The translations under genes were made by a program, and so were the position numbers. This document shows, piece by piece, positions 23,401-35,785 of a stretch of DNA of 64,000 nt. The first letter of the stretch is position 1; every line of letters begins with the position of its first letter. The DNA comes from Hyperoodon ampullatus (lineage: Eukaryota; Chordata; Mammalia; Artiodactyla; Ziphiidae). The stretch is from NCBI GenBank assembly GCA_949752795.1, contig OX457075.1:8298001-8362000 (forward strand), in the 5' to 3' direction. Under the pieces are notes generated by a model that was not told the DNA's origin, did not search any database, and worked only from the letters and a program-made list of their open reading frames with translations.

Positions 23401-24790
23401 AATAACTAACCTTAAATGAGGAGGCTGAGAAGACTCTAAGGGGCGGGATGGGGTCCAGTGGTTGGGATGACCATGGCAGGTTATATCAGAGCTGGAGATA
23501 GAAACCAAGTGGTGAGCAGGGTCATGGGAGGAAGGAAGCAGAAACCAACCACCTAACAAAGATGCTGCGCTGTAATGCAGGGAGGAAAACCCTTAAGCTT
23601 TCTTATCATTGTTGGCTATTAGGTCCAAAGCTCTACGTCTTTGAATATGTATATTATGAATTCTATCTGCCTTCCTGTAATGACAGATGTCAGCTTCTGT
23701 GGATGTTGGCAGGCGGGTATAAGGAGAGAAGATCTTTCATCGGGAGGGCACACCCGTGGGAGGCGTATACTCACTTCCCTACACAAAACACACTTTTCCC
23801 ATCAACACACTTTCTTCCCTTCCCCACCTTGTCTATCACTCCCTTCTCTGGCCCAGCGGCTCGCTTCCACCACCCTGAATGAACGCTTCTTTCAGCAATG
23901 GGATTTTTCCACCTGGTTGACTTGATGAAAGCTTTATGAATTGACATTATGTGAAGAAAGAACAAAGTGAGGTCAGTGCGTGTGTGTGAGAATGTTTGTA
24001 GGGGCAGAGGTTGCAGAAGCTAAAAAGAGCTGCTGAAAACTTTATTACAAACTAAGAGACGTTAGAAGCAATAAATCACTCATGTGCCTGCCACGAGGCA
24101 ACAGAAAACAGGGCTGGCTTTCAGGAAGAACTGGACACATACGTCTCCTCTGCTAAAAGTCAGGCGTCCTATTGCCCCTGGAAGTAGACCTGGGTATGGT
24201 TATGGACCTTTTCCTTTTTCTATTTCTCTCTCTTTTCTTAGCCCAAAGAATAAATCAAATCAGTCGAAAAGTGTAGAATAAAAGAAAAAGCCATTAGCCG
24301 CCTGGGAGGTGGGGCTTTTAGTTTTCCCCTGCCTGCTGGGGGAAACTTAAGAAATTAGGCATTTGAAGCCAGCTTCATGGATCAGATGTGTATTTTTCCA
24401 TTTGTTTGCCTATTTCTTGTTCTGAGGTCTTCTTAATTTTTTTCTTAATGGGGAAGATAGAAGTGCTTTGCCCTTACATCATTGCAGGCCCTTTCCAAGA
24501 ACACCAGGCTTTCTCGTGACCTTCACCCAGACTTTGAAATTGTCGATAGCAGTGAGAGTACCACAGGCTTTTTTTCCCTACTCACCCTCTCACCCGTTGA
24601 CAAGGTTCCATCTCTTTGCTTCAGTGTTCTGGAGAGATCAACCCCAAGAAAGACTTTTCTAGCTCAGCACAAGGGACCATCGGTTATGTACAATATTCCT
24701 CTCTGTACCTCATTCTCCAAGAAACTTTGAAGTCTCCCTGGCATTTCCTGACACCCACACTCTCATCCCACAGGGCTCTGGACATTTACC
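23401..24790. other. Unannotated non-coding stretch
   Basis: No gene or repeat was recognised. The 106- and 94-residue overlapping frames at 23562-23925 lack any domain signal. Confidence 0.4.
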
Positions 24791-24794
24791 CACC

Positions 24795-25140
24795 TGTTTA
24801 ATTAAACAAAGAGGCCATCAAACTGAGGTAGCTTCATGGCTTAGTAGCCCAGTAAGCTAACCAAAACTTAGCCTGAAATGCCTCAAGGTTAAGAAATCAC
24901 AGCCTAAGGACAACCAATCACAAAAGCCAACGAGCCTTTTCCGAATAAGGCAAATGCTTCAGCTATAGCCAATCCAATAATTTCCTTACTCTGCTTCTGC
25001 ATCTTTCTTATAAAATCTTTCCCCCGGCTCCTGTCCCTGGGGCACTCCTAACCACTTCCCGTTTGGTGCTGCCTGATTCAAATGGACTTTTGCTCAAATG
25101 AACTCAACATTTTAAATACACCTCAGTTTCTTTTTTAACA
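24795..25140 (+). repeat. Solo LTR, ERV1-class candidate
   Basis: A 346-bp unit starting TGTTTAA and ending TTTTTTAACA, so with TG...CA ends and an inverted TGTT/AACA terminus. It is flanked by the 4-bp direct repeat 'cacc' (24791-24794 and 25141-25144). Inside are CCAAT-type boxes ('aaccaatca' near 24912, 'agccaatcc' near 24967) and a TATA box 'ttataaaa' at 25008-25015. No internal retroviral genes are adjacent, so it is a recombined solo LTR. A 4-bp duplication points to a gamma-like (class I) origin. Confidence 0.6.
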
Positions 25141-25144
25141 CACC

Positions 25145-25605
25145 GCAGGCTTTCACCCTCCTGCATCCCTTCAAATCCTTTCCTAGTGCTGTTTGCCATC
25201 AGCAAACCTGGATTTGTTCAGATTTTTCTCTGATTTCTTCATTCTCCTGCTCTCCCTGAGATCTGGGTACTGACCTCCGCTGTGCTCTCAAGAGGTGGCT
25301 GGTTTTTTCTCCCCGCAGAGCCTTGGAGTGGAGCACTGCCCACCTTCCCCACCTTTGCAGCTTCCAGGCTTTCACCTGCTTTTACCTCCACTCAGTTACA
25401 AACTGCGCTGCTGACCCCATTTGCATTCACTGAAGGTTTGGCACCGTTTCCTCCCTGCCTCTCCCCTACTATGGCGGGCCCTACTCCTGCCCCCCACCCA
25501 CTATTCTTGTTTTCATTCTTGATAACGTCAACATTAAGATCAGAAAATCATCGAATACCTGGTTTCTCAGTTCCTTAACCTCCTTCTCAGCAAGAATGCA
25601 TCTTC
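25145..25605. other. Unannotated non-coding stretch
   Basis: Pyrimidine-rich in places. No gene or repeat recognised. Confidence 0.4.
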
Positions 25606-25819
25606 GGGCTTCCCTGGTGACGCAGTGGTTGAGAGTCCGCCTGCCTATACAGGGGACACAGGTTCATGTCCCGGTCTGGGAAGATCCCACATGCCACGGA
25701 GCGGCTGGGCCCGTGAGCCATGGCCGCTGAGCCTGCGCGTCCGGAGCCTGTGCTCCACAACGGGAGAGGCCACAACAGTGAGAGGCCCGCATACCGCAAA
25801 AAAAAAAAAAAAAAAAAAA
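25606..25819 (+). mobile_element. CHR SINE
   Basis: The body runs from 'gggcttccctggtgacgcag' to 'gcataccgc', followed by an A22 tail (25798-25819). Several CpGs have decayed to CA or TG ('gacacaggttcatgtcccgg'). I could not find a clear target-site duplication, so the flanks may have diverged or the insertion may have been accompanied by a small deletion. Confidence 0.95.
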
Positions 25820-26226
25820 GAGGGCCTTGGTTCCGAGGTCTCATTAGGTGCCAAGTGCAAAGCTAGATCTTAAAACTGTTCTTTTGTCTACAAGAGCTAG
25901 TGCTTCCTCTGTACCTTATTTCATTGGGTGAGCATATGACAACCTCCATTTTATCGCATGTAATTCTTACAGAAGTTCTTTAAATTATGCATTACTTATC
26001 CTGGGTTCTGTCTGATAGGATTGTCCGAGAAGACATACTACAGTAAGTGGAAGGGTAAGTCAATGACCTTTCGTCTCATGTCAAGGGAAGCTCCCTGCCA
26101 GGGTTGTAAAAAAAAAGCAGTGTGCACAGGACATGTGGATTATCTCCCAAAATTAGGCAGGTAAGGAAGCTGACATGCTCCCTTCAAGCTTTATCCTTCA
26201 CTCTCTGCCAGCTCTCCCAATTCTCC
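25820..26226. other. Unannotated non-coding stretch
   Basis: Nothing recognised between the two neighbouring CHR SINEs. Confidence 0.4.
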
Positions 26227-26244
26227 AAAAGAACCAACAGAGAG

Positions 26245-26446
26245 GGCTTCCCTGGTGGCGCAGTGGTTGAGAGTCTGCCTGCCGATGCACGGGTTCGTGC
26301 CCTGGTCTGGGAAGGTCCCACATGCTGCAGAGTGGCTGGGCCCGTGAGCCATGGCCACTGAGCCTGTGCGTCCGGAGCCTGTGCTCCACAACGGGAGAGG
26401 CCACAACAGTGAGAGGCCCGTGTATCACAAAAAAAAAAAAAAAAAA
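26245..26446 (+). mobile_element. CHR SINE with internal deletion
   Basis: The body begins at the shared Gs before 'gcttccctggtggcgcag' and ends 'gtgtatcac' before an A-tail. The segment between 'gccgatgca' and 'cgggttcg' is about 7 nt shorter than in the other copies. The 18-bp target-site duplication 'aaaagaaccaacagagag' is perfect (26227-26244 and 26447-26464). Confidence 0.95.
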
Positions 26447-26464
26447 AAAAGAACCAACAGAGAG

Positions 26465-27689
26465 AGAAACCTCTGGAACAGCTCTCTTAACTAACTGCAT
26501 CTCCACCACCACCTCACACCCAGCTTCCCCTGCCCTGTAATTATCAGCACGGCCAAACTGCCAAGCAAAGCTTTTTACAATCCACACACAAGACCCATTC
26601 CTCCTCCTCCACCCAGTCAGGCTGCTGTGCTCTGCATTAGCTGTGCCTGCATTCACCCTGCTCTGGTCTCTGGGGTGCTACTCTCTGGGATGCATTTTGC
26701 AACATAAGCTATTCTCTTGCTGTGTGAAGCAAAGCAAAGAAGTCAAGACAAGTCTGAAATTAGAGCTACCACAGCACTGGGATTCAGAGAATCATAAAAT
26801 CCTAGCGTTTTTTTTTAGTTGGAAGGAACCACTGAGGTCTTTTCAATCTGCTGATTTTACCTGATGTGACGGGGAAGTAGAGGTGGAGACAGAAGGAGAG
26901 CGTGGAGGGGAGCTTAGAACCAGAAACACTGGTGGTGACTCTAAGTGCTAGACCAAGCGGTGGGCCAGCCAGCTGGGAAGAATCAGGGTAAACGTGCTAA
27001 AGCTTAGAGTTCTCTAGCTAACATTTGAGTCTTCAGTTGTTTATGAATGTTCCGTGACTGAAAAGGCTAAACATTTTAGAACTAGAACTCAGGCCACTCC
27101 CTCCGTTTGCCCTTCACATCCTGTTTTTCTTCAAATAAGTGCCCTGGCCAAATGCTCTCATCCTTTAGATCTGGGCAGAGAAGGGACATTTCCCTGGAAA
27201 TCATAGCATATTAAGTTCAGCTCATTTATTCGTGTTTTCAAGCAAAGCCGGAAAAGTGGGCAAAATGCTCTGAGGGGGTCTTCTGATGTGCAAAGATATT
27301 TTTTTTTTAAATCCAAGGATCAATTTTTTTTCTCCCTAAAAGAAGGGATGAAGTCACTTTCAGGGAATGTGAGTTAAAGTGAGAATGGCCTCCTTTCACT
27401 CCAGATATTAACTCTTTCTAAGAGCCTACTTCTACAGAAATGTCTCATTCCCTCCTGAGGATTTCATTCTGTTTCTCTTCCTGCCTCTTGAAAGATCAAG
27501 TCATCAGTGAAGCTTCCAGAGACCTTAGGACATTAAGAACATATCGGTGGGTCATTGAGGCCATGAACAGTTTGCAAACTTCTGTGTGTATGCACATTTT
27601 CCCAGAGTCCATAGCTTCCAGCACTTTCTCAGAAGGGTGTGTGATCCTCAAAGTTATAAACCACGAGTCTAGATTGTTAGGACTGAAAG
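26465..27689. other. Unannotated non-coding stretch
   Basis: Nothing recognised. A T-run lies at about 27299-27308. The start of a 169-residue open frame (27440-27949) falls here, but its second half reads across an old repeat and no domain is visible. Confidence 0.4.
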
Positions 27690-28080
27690 AGCTCTGGCTC
27701 AGACCTCCCTGTAGTAGTTTGCCAGAGCTGTTATTTTGGGTTCTGCATCCAATTCCAATGTGTGGAGGGGAGGTTCCCCCCACACACCACCAAGCAATGC
27801 TGGAGATACCAGCTGGGTGTCCTATAATTCAACTCAATTCTGACCCTGTCTACCTAGACATTCCATGGGTAAAGGGTTCAGTCCCACAAAACAGCCCTCC
27901 ATTTCTTCAGATGCTAACTGCAAACCCAGATTGTTACCTGTGCTTCTGACTGACTGGCTGTAAATCACAGGTTCCCACCACCTTGGGTTCCATTCATTTG
28001 TTAGAACAGCTCACAGAACTCAGGAAACCTGTTCACTCACTAGATTGCCAACTTATTACAAAGGTGCATGGGGACGAGGG
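27690..28080 (+). repeat. Old interspersed repeat, family not assigned
   Basis: The phrases 'ggagataccagctgggtgtcc', 'tctacctagacattccatgggtaaaggg', 'ccaccttgggttccatt' and 'agaacagctcacagaactcagg' recur in an ancient mammalian repeat that I recognise but cannot name securely (LTR-like). Confidence 0.45.
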
Positions 28081-31000
28081 TGACAGAGGGACCACTTCTG
28101 CCTGAGGCCACGTGTCCAAGGTGCTTCTAAAAGTCACAGCCCCCGGTACTCCCTTGCAGTATGCAGCGATGGAAGGAAAACTGGATGAGAAAGCAAAATA
28201 TCCATGTTCTGGATGCCAAACTCCTCTGTGATTGCACTTCCTGGAGATGGGCTGTTCGAGATGGGGAAGAGTGGGAGCTTGGGGAGGGGTACACAGGCCC
28301 CAGCAGAGGTAGCACATTCAGACCCCAGCCTTGCTGACAGGTCCTTGATTTCAGGAACCCGTTCTCGCTTTTCTTTTCTCCGGGTAATGAGCTTCTGCCT
28401 CATACTTGCGAACACGAACAAATGAGGCCAATTGCAGCTGGCTGTGGATCACCTTTCAATAGCGGGTTGACAGGGAGAACAATGCGCTTGTTTGTGGCTG
28501 GCGAGGCTTTGGGGAGGATCTGTCATCGTCGTGGTGAGTGTCAGAGCGGTTTCAGGCTCCCTGTGACTGGCAGGAGAGAGAAGAGGAGAGAGGCAAGTTC
28601 AGACCTGCTGACACTTCTCGGGTGAAACTCTCAGCTTCCTTTTCCTCCTCTGAGTTTCAACAGGAACAAACTTTGTTCGAGTTCAAGAGGATTTTCATTA
28701 TAACAATTGCACGCTGCCAACTAGTGGGGGGTTTTTCCTGGAGGGTAGTCACCCTATGCGACACATATACATTCCCGGCCACGTGGTGGAGGAAGGGTAC
28801 CTGCCTTCAATAGACAGAAGTATCCACTGACGCCTAAATAGCGTGATTGTTCTTGCTTTCATTTCTGTTGATATTTTCTCTGCTAGAGGTGGTCTCCAGC
28901 CTCTTGGAAGATTCATTTCGGCTATTTGGGAGGGAATAAGCAGAGCAATATGCTCACTGCTGAGCCTCCGGTGAAGCTTCTCTGCTATTAGCTGGATGAC
29001 CAGGTGGGAGGGCCGGCAGGGGTCTCAATTATTGGGAGATCTACCCTGAAGCACTGGACATAACCCGCTGACATGCACAGTCTTCTGCATTTTTCAAAGG
29101 ACGGGAAACTTGACAGCATATGCAGAGCTGCACAGAGATCCTGAGGCAGGGGCCCATCCCCATGAAATTTCCACCTCTAACTGTCTACCTGCCGGTAGCC
29201 CCCAAAGGGAGGCACACGGGGGTCCTGCTTAAAGTGGAGCCCCTTGCTCATAGGGCCTGTTTCCCTGTGATGCTCGGCTGAGATGATGATATTATTTGAG
29301 AGTTATGTACTAGGTCACGGTCCCTGCTTTCAGGCACCATTTCTGCCAGTCTCCTCTATGACCTGCTTTTTTGCGAGACCATTAACTTGAGCGTCTCAGA
29401 ATTCCCATCCTGTTGGATGTGACAGTACCTGCTTATTACTCAGGGATGCATTTTTAAAAGAATGAAATTTAGAGAAAAGCAAAAAAGGCTCCTTGATGTC
29501 ATTTAAATGACCCCCACACTCTCCCTCCCATCTACATTTATGAGGTCACCATCCAAAATATTTTTTTTTTCCAACTGGGGTGGAAAGAAACATGGGGCAG
29601 AATCATCGATAAGAGATTCTGTACCATGGAAAGGAGGAAAAAAATACTGTGAAGACTGATGAGAAAGAGCTTCTGGAAACGAAAGGGGAAGAAAAGTCAT
29701 TTCCAGCATCCACTTCTACCTTTGGCTCAGGACTCCCTTGGGTGGCACTTGACCTGCACCCCACAGTTCAATCCAGGGACTATTTATCCTGCAGAGGGGC
29801 CCTGAGCACTGAAGCCACTGTGATTCCATTAGTCCAGGAGTGAGATTGTGCATATTTTATCTCTTCTGATAAAAGAGCAGGATTCAAAATCCTTCTCACG
29901 GTCCTCCCTCCACCTCACCAAAGACAGGGCTCCTCTCCAAGAAGCATTTTATGTTCTAAAAACCATAATGACAAAACCTCCCAACTCAAGCACTTGAGAC
30001 ACTGGCTAAAGGTTCCTTGTCTACTCCTCACTTTTCTGAAAGAGCATTCAATTAGGAAGTCAAGAGACTGGCTCTGCCACCAATTCACTATCAGGAAGGT
30101 ATTAAATAACTCAAGTTTTGAAGGGTTTTTCTCACTGTAAAAGTTCCATGAAGTCCCCTCTCTGACTAGTGTCATCCAGCTCCACTTTTCCACTCAATTC
30201 CATCTTCCCCTCTTCCATTAAGTTGTCCAGGGGCTGTGCCCCTATCAAAGCCCTTTTATTTTGTTTGTCCCTCCTCTTTGAGGTGTCCTGTGGTGTTTAT
30301 GAACGTGTGTGTGCATCTGTCCTACTGGATGATAAGCCCATTGGTCATTGGCACCTAACAGCTCTTCTGAACACGTCTTTGAGTGAAGGATCTCATGACC
30401 GATCCTTGGAAGACGTGGCATCTGAGGCTCCCAGGCTAGCATTTCTGCAGCCATTCATGGCCAGTCTTCCTTCATCCCGTCCTATAAACAACAGCTACAC
30501 TGTTCTCCATCTCAAGATCACTGCATCTGCTCTCACTTATAAAAACTGATTGGAAAAGGACTTTGTAAGCAATCTGAGAACTTAGGATAACAAGTCTCTT
30601 GGACACAACTACTAGTGCCAGCTGAGAACCACAACCATTTTTGAGGAGGGAGGTAAATCATGGAGAAACCTTGGCAAAACATGTAGATCTAGGAATGAGA
30701 TAGGAATGCAAGATAGTGCAGAGGTAGATACAAAATATAATGAGGATTTAGGTCTTTCCTGGGCTCTCACTTATCTTTCATGGATGAAGGGAAAATGTGA
30801 GGGCACCAACTACAGAGCATTTCTGATCAACAGCCTGTGAGGATTTCTGAAGAAATAGGATGTTGACATTGCTTTTCGGAACTGCTGCCTCCCCATGTGT
30901 CTGGATGGCCACAGGGGGCCTGCTGGACCTCAACTCCAGTGACCTTTTACAAAACCTGGAACGTGTTTCTCTTGGGGTTGGGTGGTTGTCCCTGGGAACG

Positions 31001-31130
31001 GTGGATATACTGATCTTCATGCCGTGACTCTAAAACGAGGCTATATTCTTCTACAGAAAGCCCTCATAGTATTTTGCTAAGTTGTGACCACTTTTCTTTT
31101 TGCAAAGGAAAGCAGTTTGGCTGAGAAATC
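28081..31130. other. Long unannotated stretch
   Basis: About 3 kb with no recognised transposon and no gene exon, unusually clean for this window. The 126-residue frame at 30169-30549 has no domain. Old, unrecognisable repeats cannot be excluded by eye. Confidence 0.4.
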
Positions 31131-31385
31131 CTAGAGAACAAGGGTTGGCAAACTTTTTCTGTAAAGGTCTAGATAGTAAATAAATTAGGCGTTTGGGCCA
31201 CCCAGTCTCTGTTGCAGCACAAAAGCAACCACAGATTATATGGAAACAAATGAGGGTGACCATATCCCCATAAAACTTTATTTATAGGCACTGGTAGTTG
31301 AACGTCATAAATTTTCAATATGCCATAACGTGTTCTTCTTTTGATTTTTTTAAACCGTTTTCAAGTATAAAAACCATTCTTTGCT

Positions 31386-34103
31386 GAACCAGGAAGAAGT
31401 AGAAAATATAAACAGACCAATCACAAGCACTGAAATTGAGACCATGAGTAAAAATCTTCCAACAAACAAAAGCCCAGGACCAGATGACTTCAAAGGTGAA
31501 TTCTCTCAAACATTTAGAGAAGAGCTAACACCTTTTCAACTCTCAAACTCTTCTCAAACTCTTCCAAAATTCAGCAGAGGGAGGAACACTCCCAAACTCA
31601 TTCTACGAGGCCACGATACCCTGATATCAAAACCAGACAAAGATGCCACAAAAAAAGAAAACTACAGGCCAATATCACTGATGAACATAGATGCAGAAAT
31701 ACTCAACAATATACTATCAAACAGAATCCAACAGCACATTAAAAGGATCATATACCATGATCAAGTGGGGTTTATTCCAGGGATGCAAGGTTTCTTCAAT
31801 ATACACAGTCAATCAATGTGATACACCACATTAACAGATTGAAGGAGAAAAACCATATGATCATCTCAATAGATGCAGCTTTCAACAAAATTCAACACCC
31901 ATTTATGATAAAAACTCTCCAGAAAGTAGGCATAGAGGGAACCTACCTCAACATAATAAAGGCCATATATGACAAACCCACAGCCAACATCATTCTCAAT
32001 GGTGAAAAACTGAAACCATTTCCTCTAAAATCAGGAACAAGACAAGGTTGTCCATTCTCACCACTATTATTCCACATAGTTTTGGAAGTTTTAGTCACAG
32101 CAATCAGAGAAGAAAAAGAAATAAAAGGTATCCAAATTGGAAAAGAAGAAGTAAAGCTGTCACTGTTTGCAGATGACATGATACTATACATAGAGAATCT
32201 TAAAGATGCTACCAGAAAACTACTAGAGATAATCAATGAATGTGGTAAAGAAGCAGGATACAAAATTAATGCACAGAACTCTCTTACATTCTTATATATT
32301 AATGATGAAAAATCTGAAAGAGAAATTAAGGAAACACTCCCATTTACCATGGCAACAAAAAGAATAAAATACCTAGGAATAAACCTACCTAAGGAGATAA
32401 AAGACCTGTATGAAGAAAACTATAAGACACTGATGAAAGAATTTAAAGATGATACAAACAGATGGAGAGATATACCATGTTCTTGGATTGGAAGAATGAA
32501 CATTGTGAAAATGACTATACTACCCAAAGCAATCTACAGATTCAATGCAATCCCTATCAAACTACCAATGACATTCTTCACAGAACTAGAACAAAAAATT
32601 TCACAACTTTTATGGAAACACGAAAGACCCTGAATAGCCAAAGCAATCTTGAGAAAGAAAAACAGAGCTGGAGGAATCAGGCTCCCTGACTTCAAACTAT
32701 ACTACAAAGCTACAGTAATCAAGACAGTATGGTACTGGCACAAAAACAGAAATCTAGATCAATGGAACAGGACAGAAAGCCCAGAGATAAACCCACGCAC
32801 ATGTGGTCACATATTTTTTTTTCTTCTTTTTTTGTGATACGCGGGCCTCTCTCTGTTGTGGCCTCTGTCATTGCAGAGCACAGGCTCCGGACGTGCAGGC
32901 TCAGCGGCCATGGCTCATGGGCCCAGCCACTCCACGGCATGTGGAATCTTCCCGGACCAGGGCACGAACCCGAGTCCCCTGCATCGGCAGGCAGACTCTC
33001 AACCACTGCACCACCAGGGAAGCCCATGGTCACATATTTTTGATAAAGGAGACAAGAATATACAATGGAGAAAAGACAGCCTCTTCAATAAGTGGTGCTG
33101 GGAAAACCGGACAGCTACATGTAAAATAATGAAATTAGAACACTCCCTAACACCATGCACAAAATATAAACTAAAAATGGATTAAAGTCCTAAATGTAAG
33201 GCCAGACACCATAAAACTCTTAGAGGAAAACATAGGCAGAACACTCTATGACACAGATCACAGCAAGATCCTTTTTGACCCACCTCCTAGAGAAATGGAA
33301 ATAAAAACAAATGGGATCTAATGAAACTTAAAAGCTTTTGCAAAGCAAAGGAAATTACAAACAAGATGAAAAGACAGCCCTCAGAATGGGAGAAAATATT
33401 TGCAAATGAAGCAACTGACAAAGAATTAATCTCCAAAATATACAAGCAGCTCATGCAGCTCAATATTAAAAACACAAACAACCCAATCTAAAAATGGGCA
33501 GAAGACCTAAACAGATATTTCTCCAAAGAAGATATACAGATTGCCAACAAACACATGAAATGATGCTCAACATCACTAATCATTAGAGAAATGCAAATCA
33601 AAACTACAATGAGGTATCACCTCACACCAGTCAGAATGGCCATCATCAAAAAATCTACAAACAATAAATGCTGGAGAGGGTGTGGAGAAAAGGAAACCCT
33701 CTTGCACTGTTGGTAGGAATATAAATTGATGCAGCCACTATGGAGAACAGTATGGAGGTTCCTCAAAAAACTAAAAATAGAACTACCATATTACCTAGAA
33801 ATCCCACTACTGGGTATATACCCTGAGAAAACCATAATTCAAAAAGAGTCATGTACCACAATGTTCATTGCAGCACTATTTACAATAGCCAGGACATGGA
33901 AACAACCTAAGTGTCCATTAACAGATGAATGGATAAAGAAGATGTGGCACATATATACAATGGAATATTACTCAGCCATAAAAGGAAATGAAACTGAGTT
34001 ATTTATAGTGAGGTGGATGGACCTAGAGACTGTCATACAGAGTGAAGTAAGTCAGAAAGAGAAAAACAAATACCGTATGCTAACACATATATATGGAATC
34101 TAA
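31386..34103 (+). pseudogene. L1 ORF2 C-terminal relic
   Basis: Encodes a relic of the reverse transcriptase and C-terminal regions of L1 ORF2. The RT motif block has lost residues: the first catalytic-Asp region reads '[10 protein letters not shown]' where the intact copy has '[12 protein letters not shown]'. The 'LFADDMIL' motif at about 32167-32190 is preserved. There is a stop after 'KHERP' at 32631-32633, the nested SINE at 32819-33026, and a later stop near 33185 after 'LKMD'. The relic ends at TAA 34101-34103 after 'HIYGI'. It is not functional. Confidence 0.9.
32819..33026 (-). mobile_element. CHR SINE (inner layer of the nest)
   Basis: On the + strand a T-rich tail ('tttcttctttttttgtgatacgcggg') leads into the reverse complement of a CHR body that ends '...ccaccagggaagccca'. 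The 15-bp duplication 'tggtcacatattttt' is found at 32804-32818 and 33027-33041. It inserted into the L1 ORF2 relic, so it is younger than that L1. Confidence 0.95.
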
Positions 34104-34554
34104 AAAAAAAAAAGGTTCTGAAGAACGAAGGGGCAAGACAGGAATAAAGATGCAGACATACAGAATGGACTTGAGAACACGGGGAGGGGGCAGGGTAAGC
34201 TGGGACAAAGTGAGAGAGTGGCATGGACATATATACACTAGCAAATGTGAAATAGATGGCTAGTGGGAAGCAGCCACATAGCAGGGAGATCAGCTGGGTG
34301 CTTTGTGATCACCTAAAGGGGTGGGATAGGGCGGGTGGGAGGGAGACCCAAGAGGGAGGGGATATGAGGATATATGTATATGTATAGCTGATTCACTCTG
34401 TTATACAGCAGAAGCTAACACACTATTGTAAAGCAATTATACTCCAATAAAGATGTTAAAAAAAAATTCTTTGCTCATTGGCCATACAAAAATTAGGCAG
34501 CAGACCAGGCTTAGCCCAAGGGCCATAGCTTGCCGGGCAACCCCTGCTATAGAA

Positions 34555-35455
34555 GTAAACTGTTTACTGTGAGAATCTGTTCTTCTGAGCGCTGGGTAGG
34601 TACTTACACCAGCTCTCACCGTGACAGCCAAATTAGGGTGTCTCTTCAAATCTGTGAAGCTAAATAAATGAGGGCAGGCCCCTCTTAGCATCTAGAATGC
34701 AGCGCGTGTACACTGGTGTTATTTCACATATCAGATTCCTGCATGGAGAACACTGTCGTGCCATTAATAATCTTCGGAGGAACACCTTGAAACTTGACTC
34801 GCTGAGGGCACATTGCAAATGGGCTCTAATGGCTTTTATTTCTCATTCTTGCCACCTCAGATCTAATCAGCTGTTTTGTCATTTTTAATTCCTAGTTGGC
34901 AGGATTCTCCAACTCCCCTGGCCTTCTAGATAAAGGCTCCGAGGAGAACTAGGCCTTGAGGCATCTACGAGTGGGGATTACATCAGGGAGATGGAGGGCT
35001 GAGTAGATGATGACCTTCAACCATGGCTGATTCGAGAGGACCGGGAAGGAACCTCAATCCCTGGATGACCCCCAATCCACCCTCCACCTCTCTTCTGGGG
35101 TTCACTCAAGTCCTGACATTGCTTTCTCTGGGGAAAAAGATAGTTCACTCCTCAGTTAGGAATGAGCTTCAAATCTCATGTCATTCTGTGTTGGCTGGGA
35201 AGAAGATGAAGGTCTGAATTAGACACCTCTGAAATGGGTAACTTTTCATCATACAGAGTGATTGAGCTCTGGCTCAGCTCCTTCAAACAGGAACACCCAC
35301 CCCCATCCAGCCTGTGCAACCACAGGGCCACCTTTGGTGGTGACCCTACCTCCCTTGGGAAGCAGTGAGGAATTGCAGATCATGAAAAAGAATCCATTCC
35401 ATAAACATAAAATTACAATGAAATACATGATAATTAAAAATCAGTAAATAAAACT
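34555..35455. other. Unannotated stretch
   Basis: No gene or transposon recognised. 34700-34900 is repeat-free and contains 'attaataatc', 'ttaattccta' and similar AT-rich homeodomain-type words, so it could be a conserved non-coding element. Nothing in the sequence alone proves that. Confidence 0.35.
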
Positions 35456-35785
35456 CATAAGAGCTATTTTTTAGCGTTTGCATGATGCTAATGATCTTAC
35501 CTATATTAGCTCATTTAATCCTTACTACAACTCAAAAATATCGTGTTCATTATGTAAGTCAGAAAAAGAAGGTCAGAAGGCAAGTAGTTTCTCAAGGGCC
35601 ACAGCTGGTAAGTAGCAGAGCTGTTTACAAATGCAGATATATCTTGCTTCGGAATGTATAATCTTAACTACCTACTAGGTGCCTGTGCATCTTGGCTAAA
35701 TCATTTTACCTCTCTGAGCCTCCGTTCCCTCAGCTCTGAAATGAAGCTGAAGATGATAAAATCTCTAACCTCACTTCTAAATCAA
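35456..35785 (+). repeat. Two MIR-like SINE fragments
   Basis: First unit, about 35460-35640: 'tattagctcatttaatccttactacaac' and 'gggccacagctggtaagtagcagagctg' (MIRb/MIR3 type). Second unit, about 35650-35785: 'cttggctaaatcattttacctctctgagcctccgttccctcagctctgaaatg', the MIR core. Confidence 0.75.

Larger units (their letters stand above)
31386..34465 (+). mobile_element. 5'-truncated L1 (middle layer of the nest)
   Basis: It starts in the ORF2 linker before the RT domain ('[14 protein letters not shown]') and runs to the L1 3' UTR and A-tail. The 10-bp duplication 'attctttgct' lies at 31376-31385 and 34466-34475, both within the hAT element. It lacks the 5' UTR, ORF1 and the endonuclease, so it was dead on arrival. 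A minus-strand CHR SINE interrupts it at about 32819-33026. Confidence 0.95.
31139..34546. mobile_element. hAT fossil (outer layer of a nest)
   Basis: The left part, 31139-31385, starts 'caagggttggcaaac', followed by 'tttttctgtaaaggtctagatagtaaat'. The right part, 34476-34546, ends 'gcttgccgggcaacccctg', giving terminal inverted repeats. The 8-bp duplications 'ctagagaa' (31131-31138) and 'ctatagaa' (34547-34554) differ at one base. It is interrupted by the L1 at 31386-34465. No transposase is present, so it is a non-autonomous Charlie-type element. Confidence 0.85.

Noticed and set aside
27440..27949. 169-residue open frame as a possible gene
   Set aside because: Its 3' half runs through an old interspersed repeat and no domain is visible.
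31818..32633. 271-residue RT-like frame as a gene
   Set aside because: Part of the 5'-truncated L1 in the nest; it lacks residues in the catalytic RT region and ends in a premature stop.
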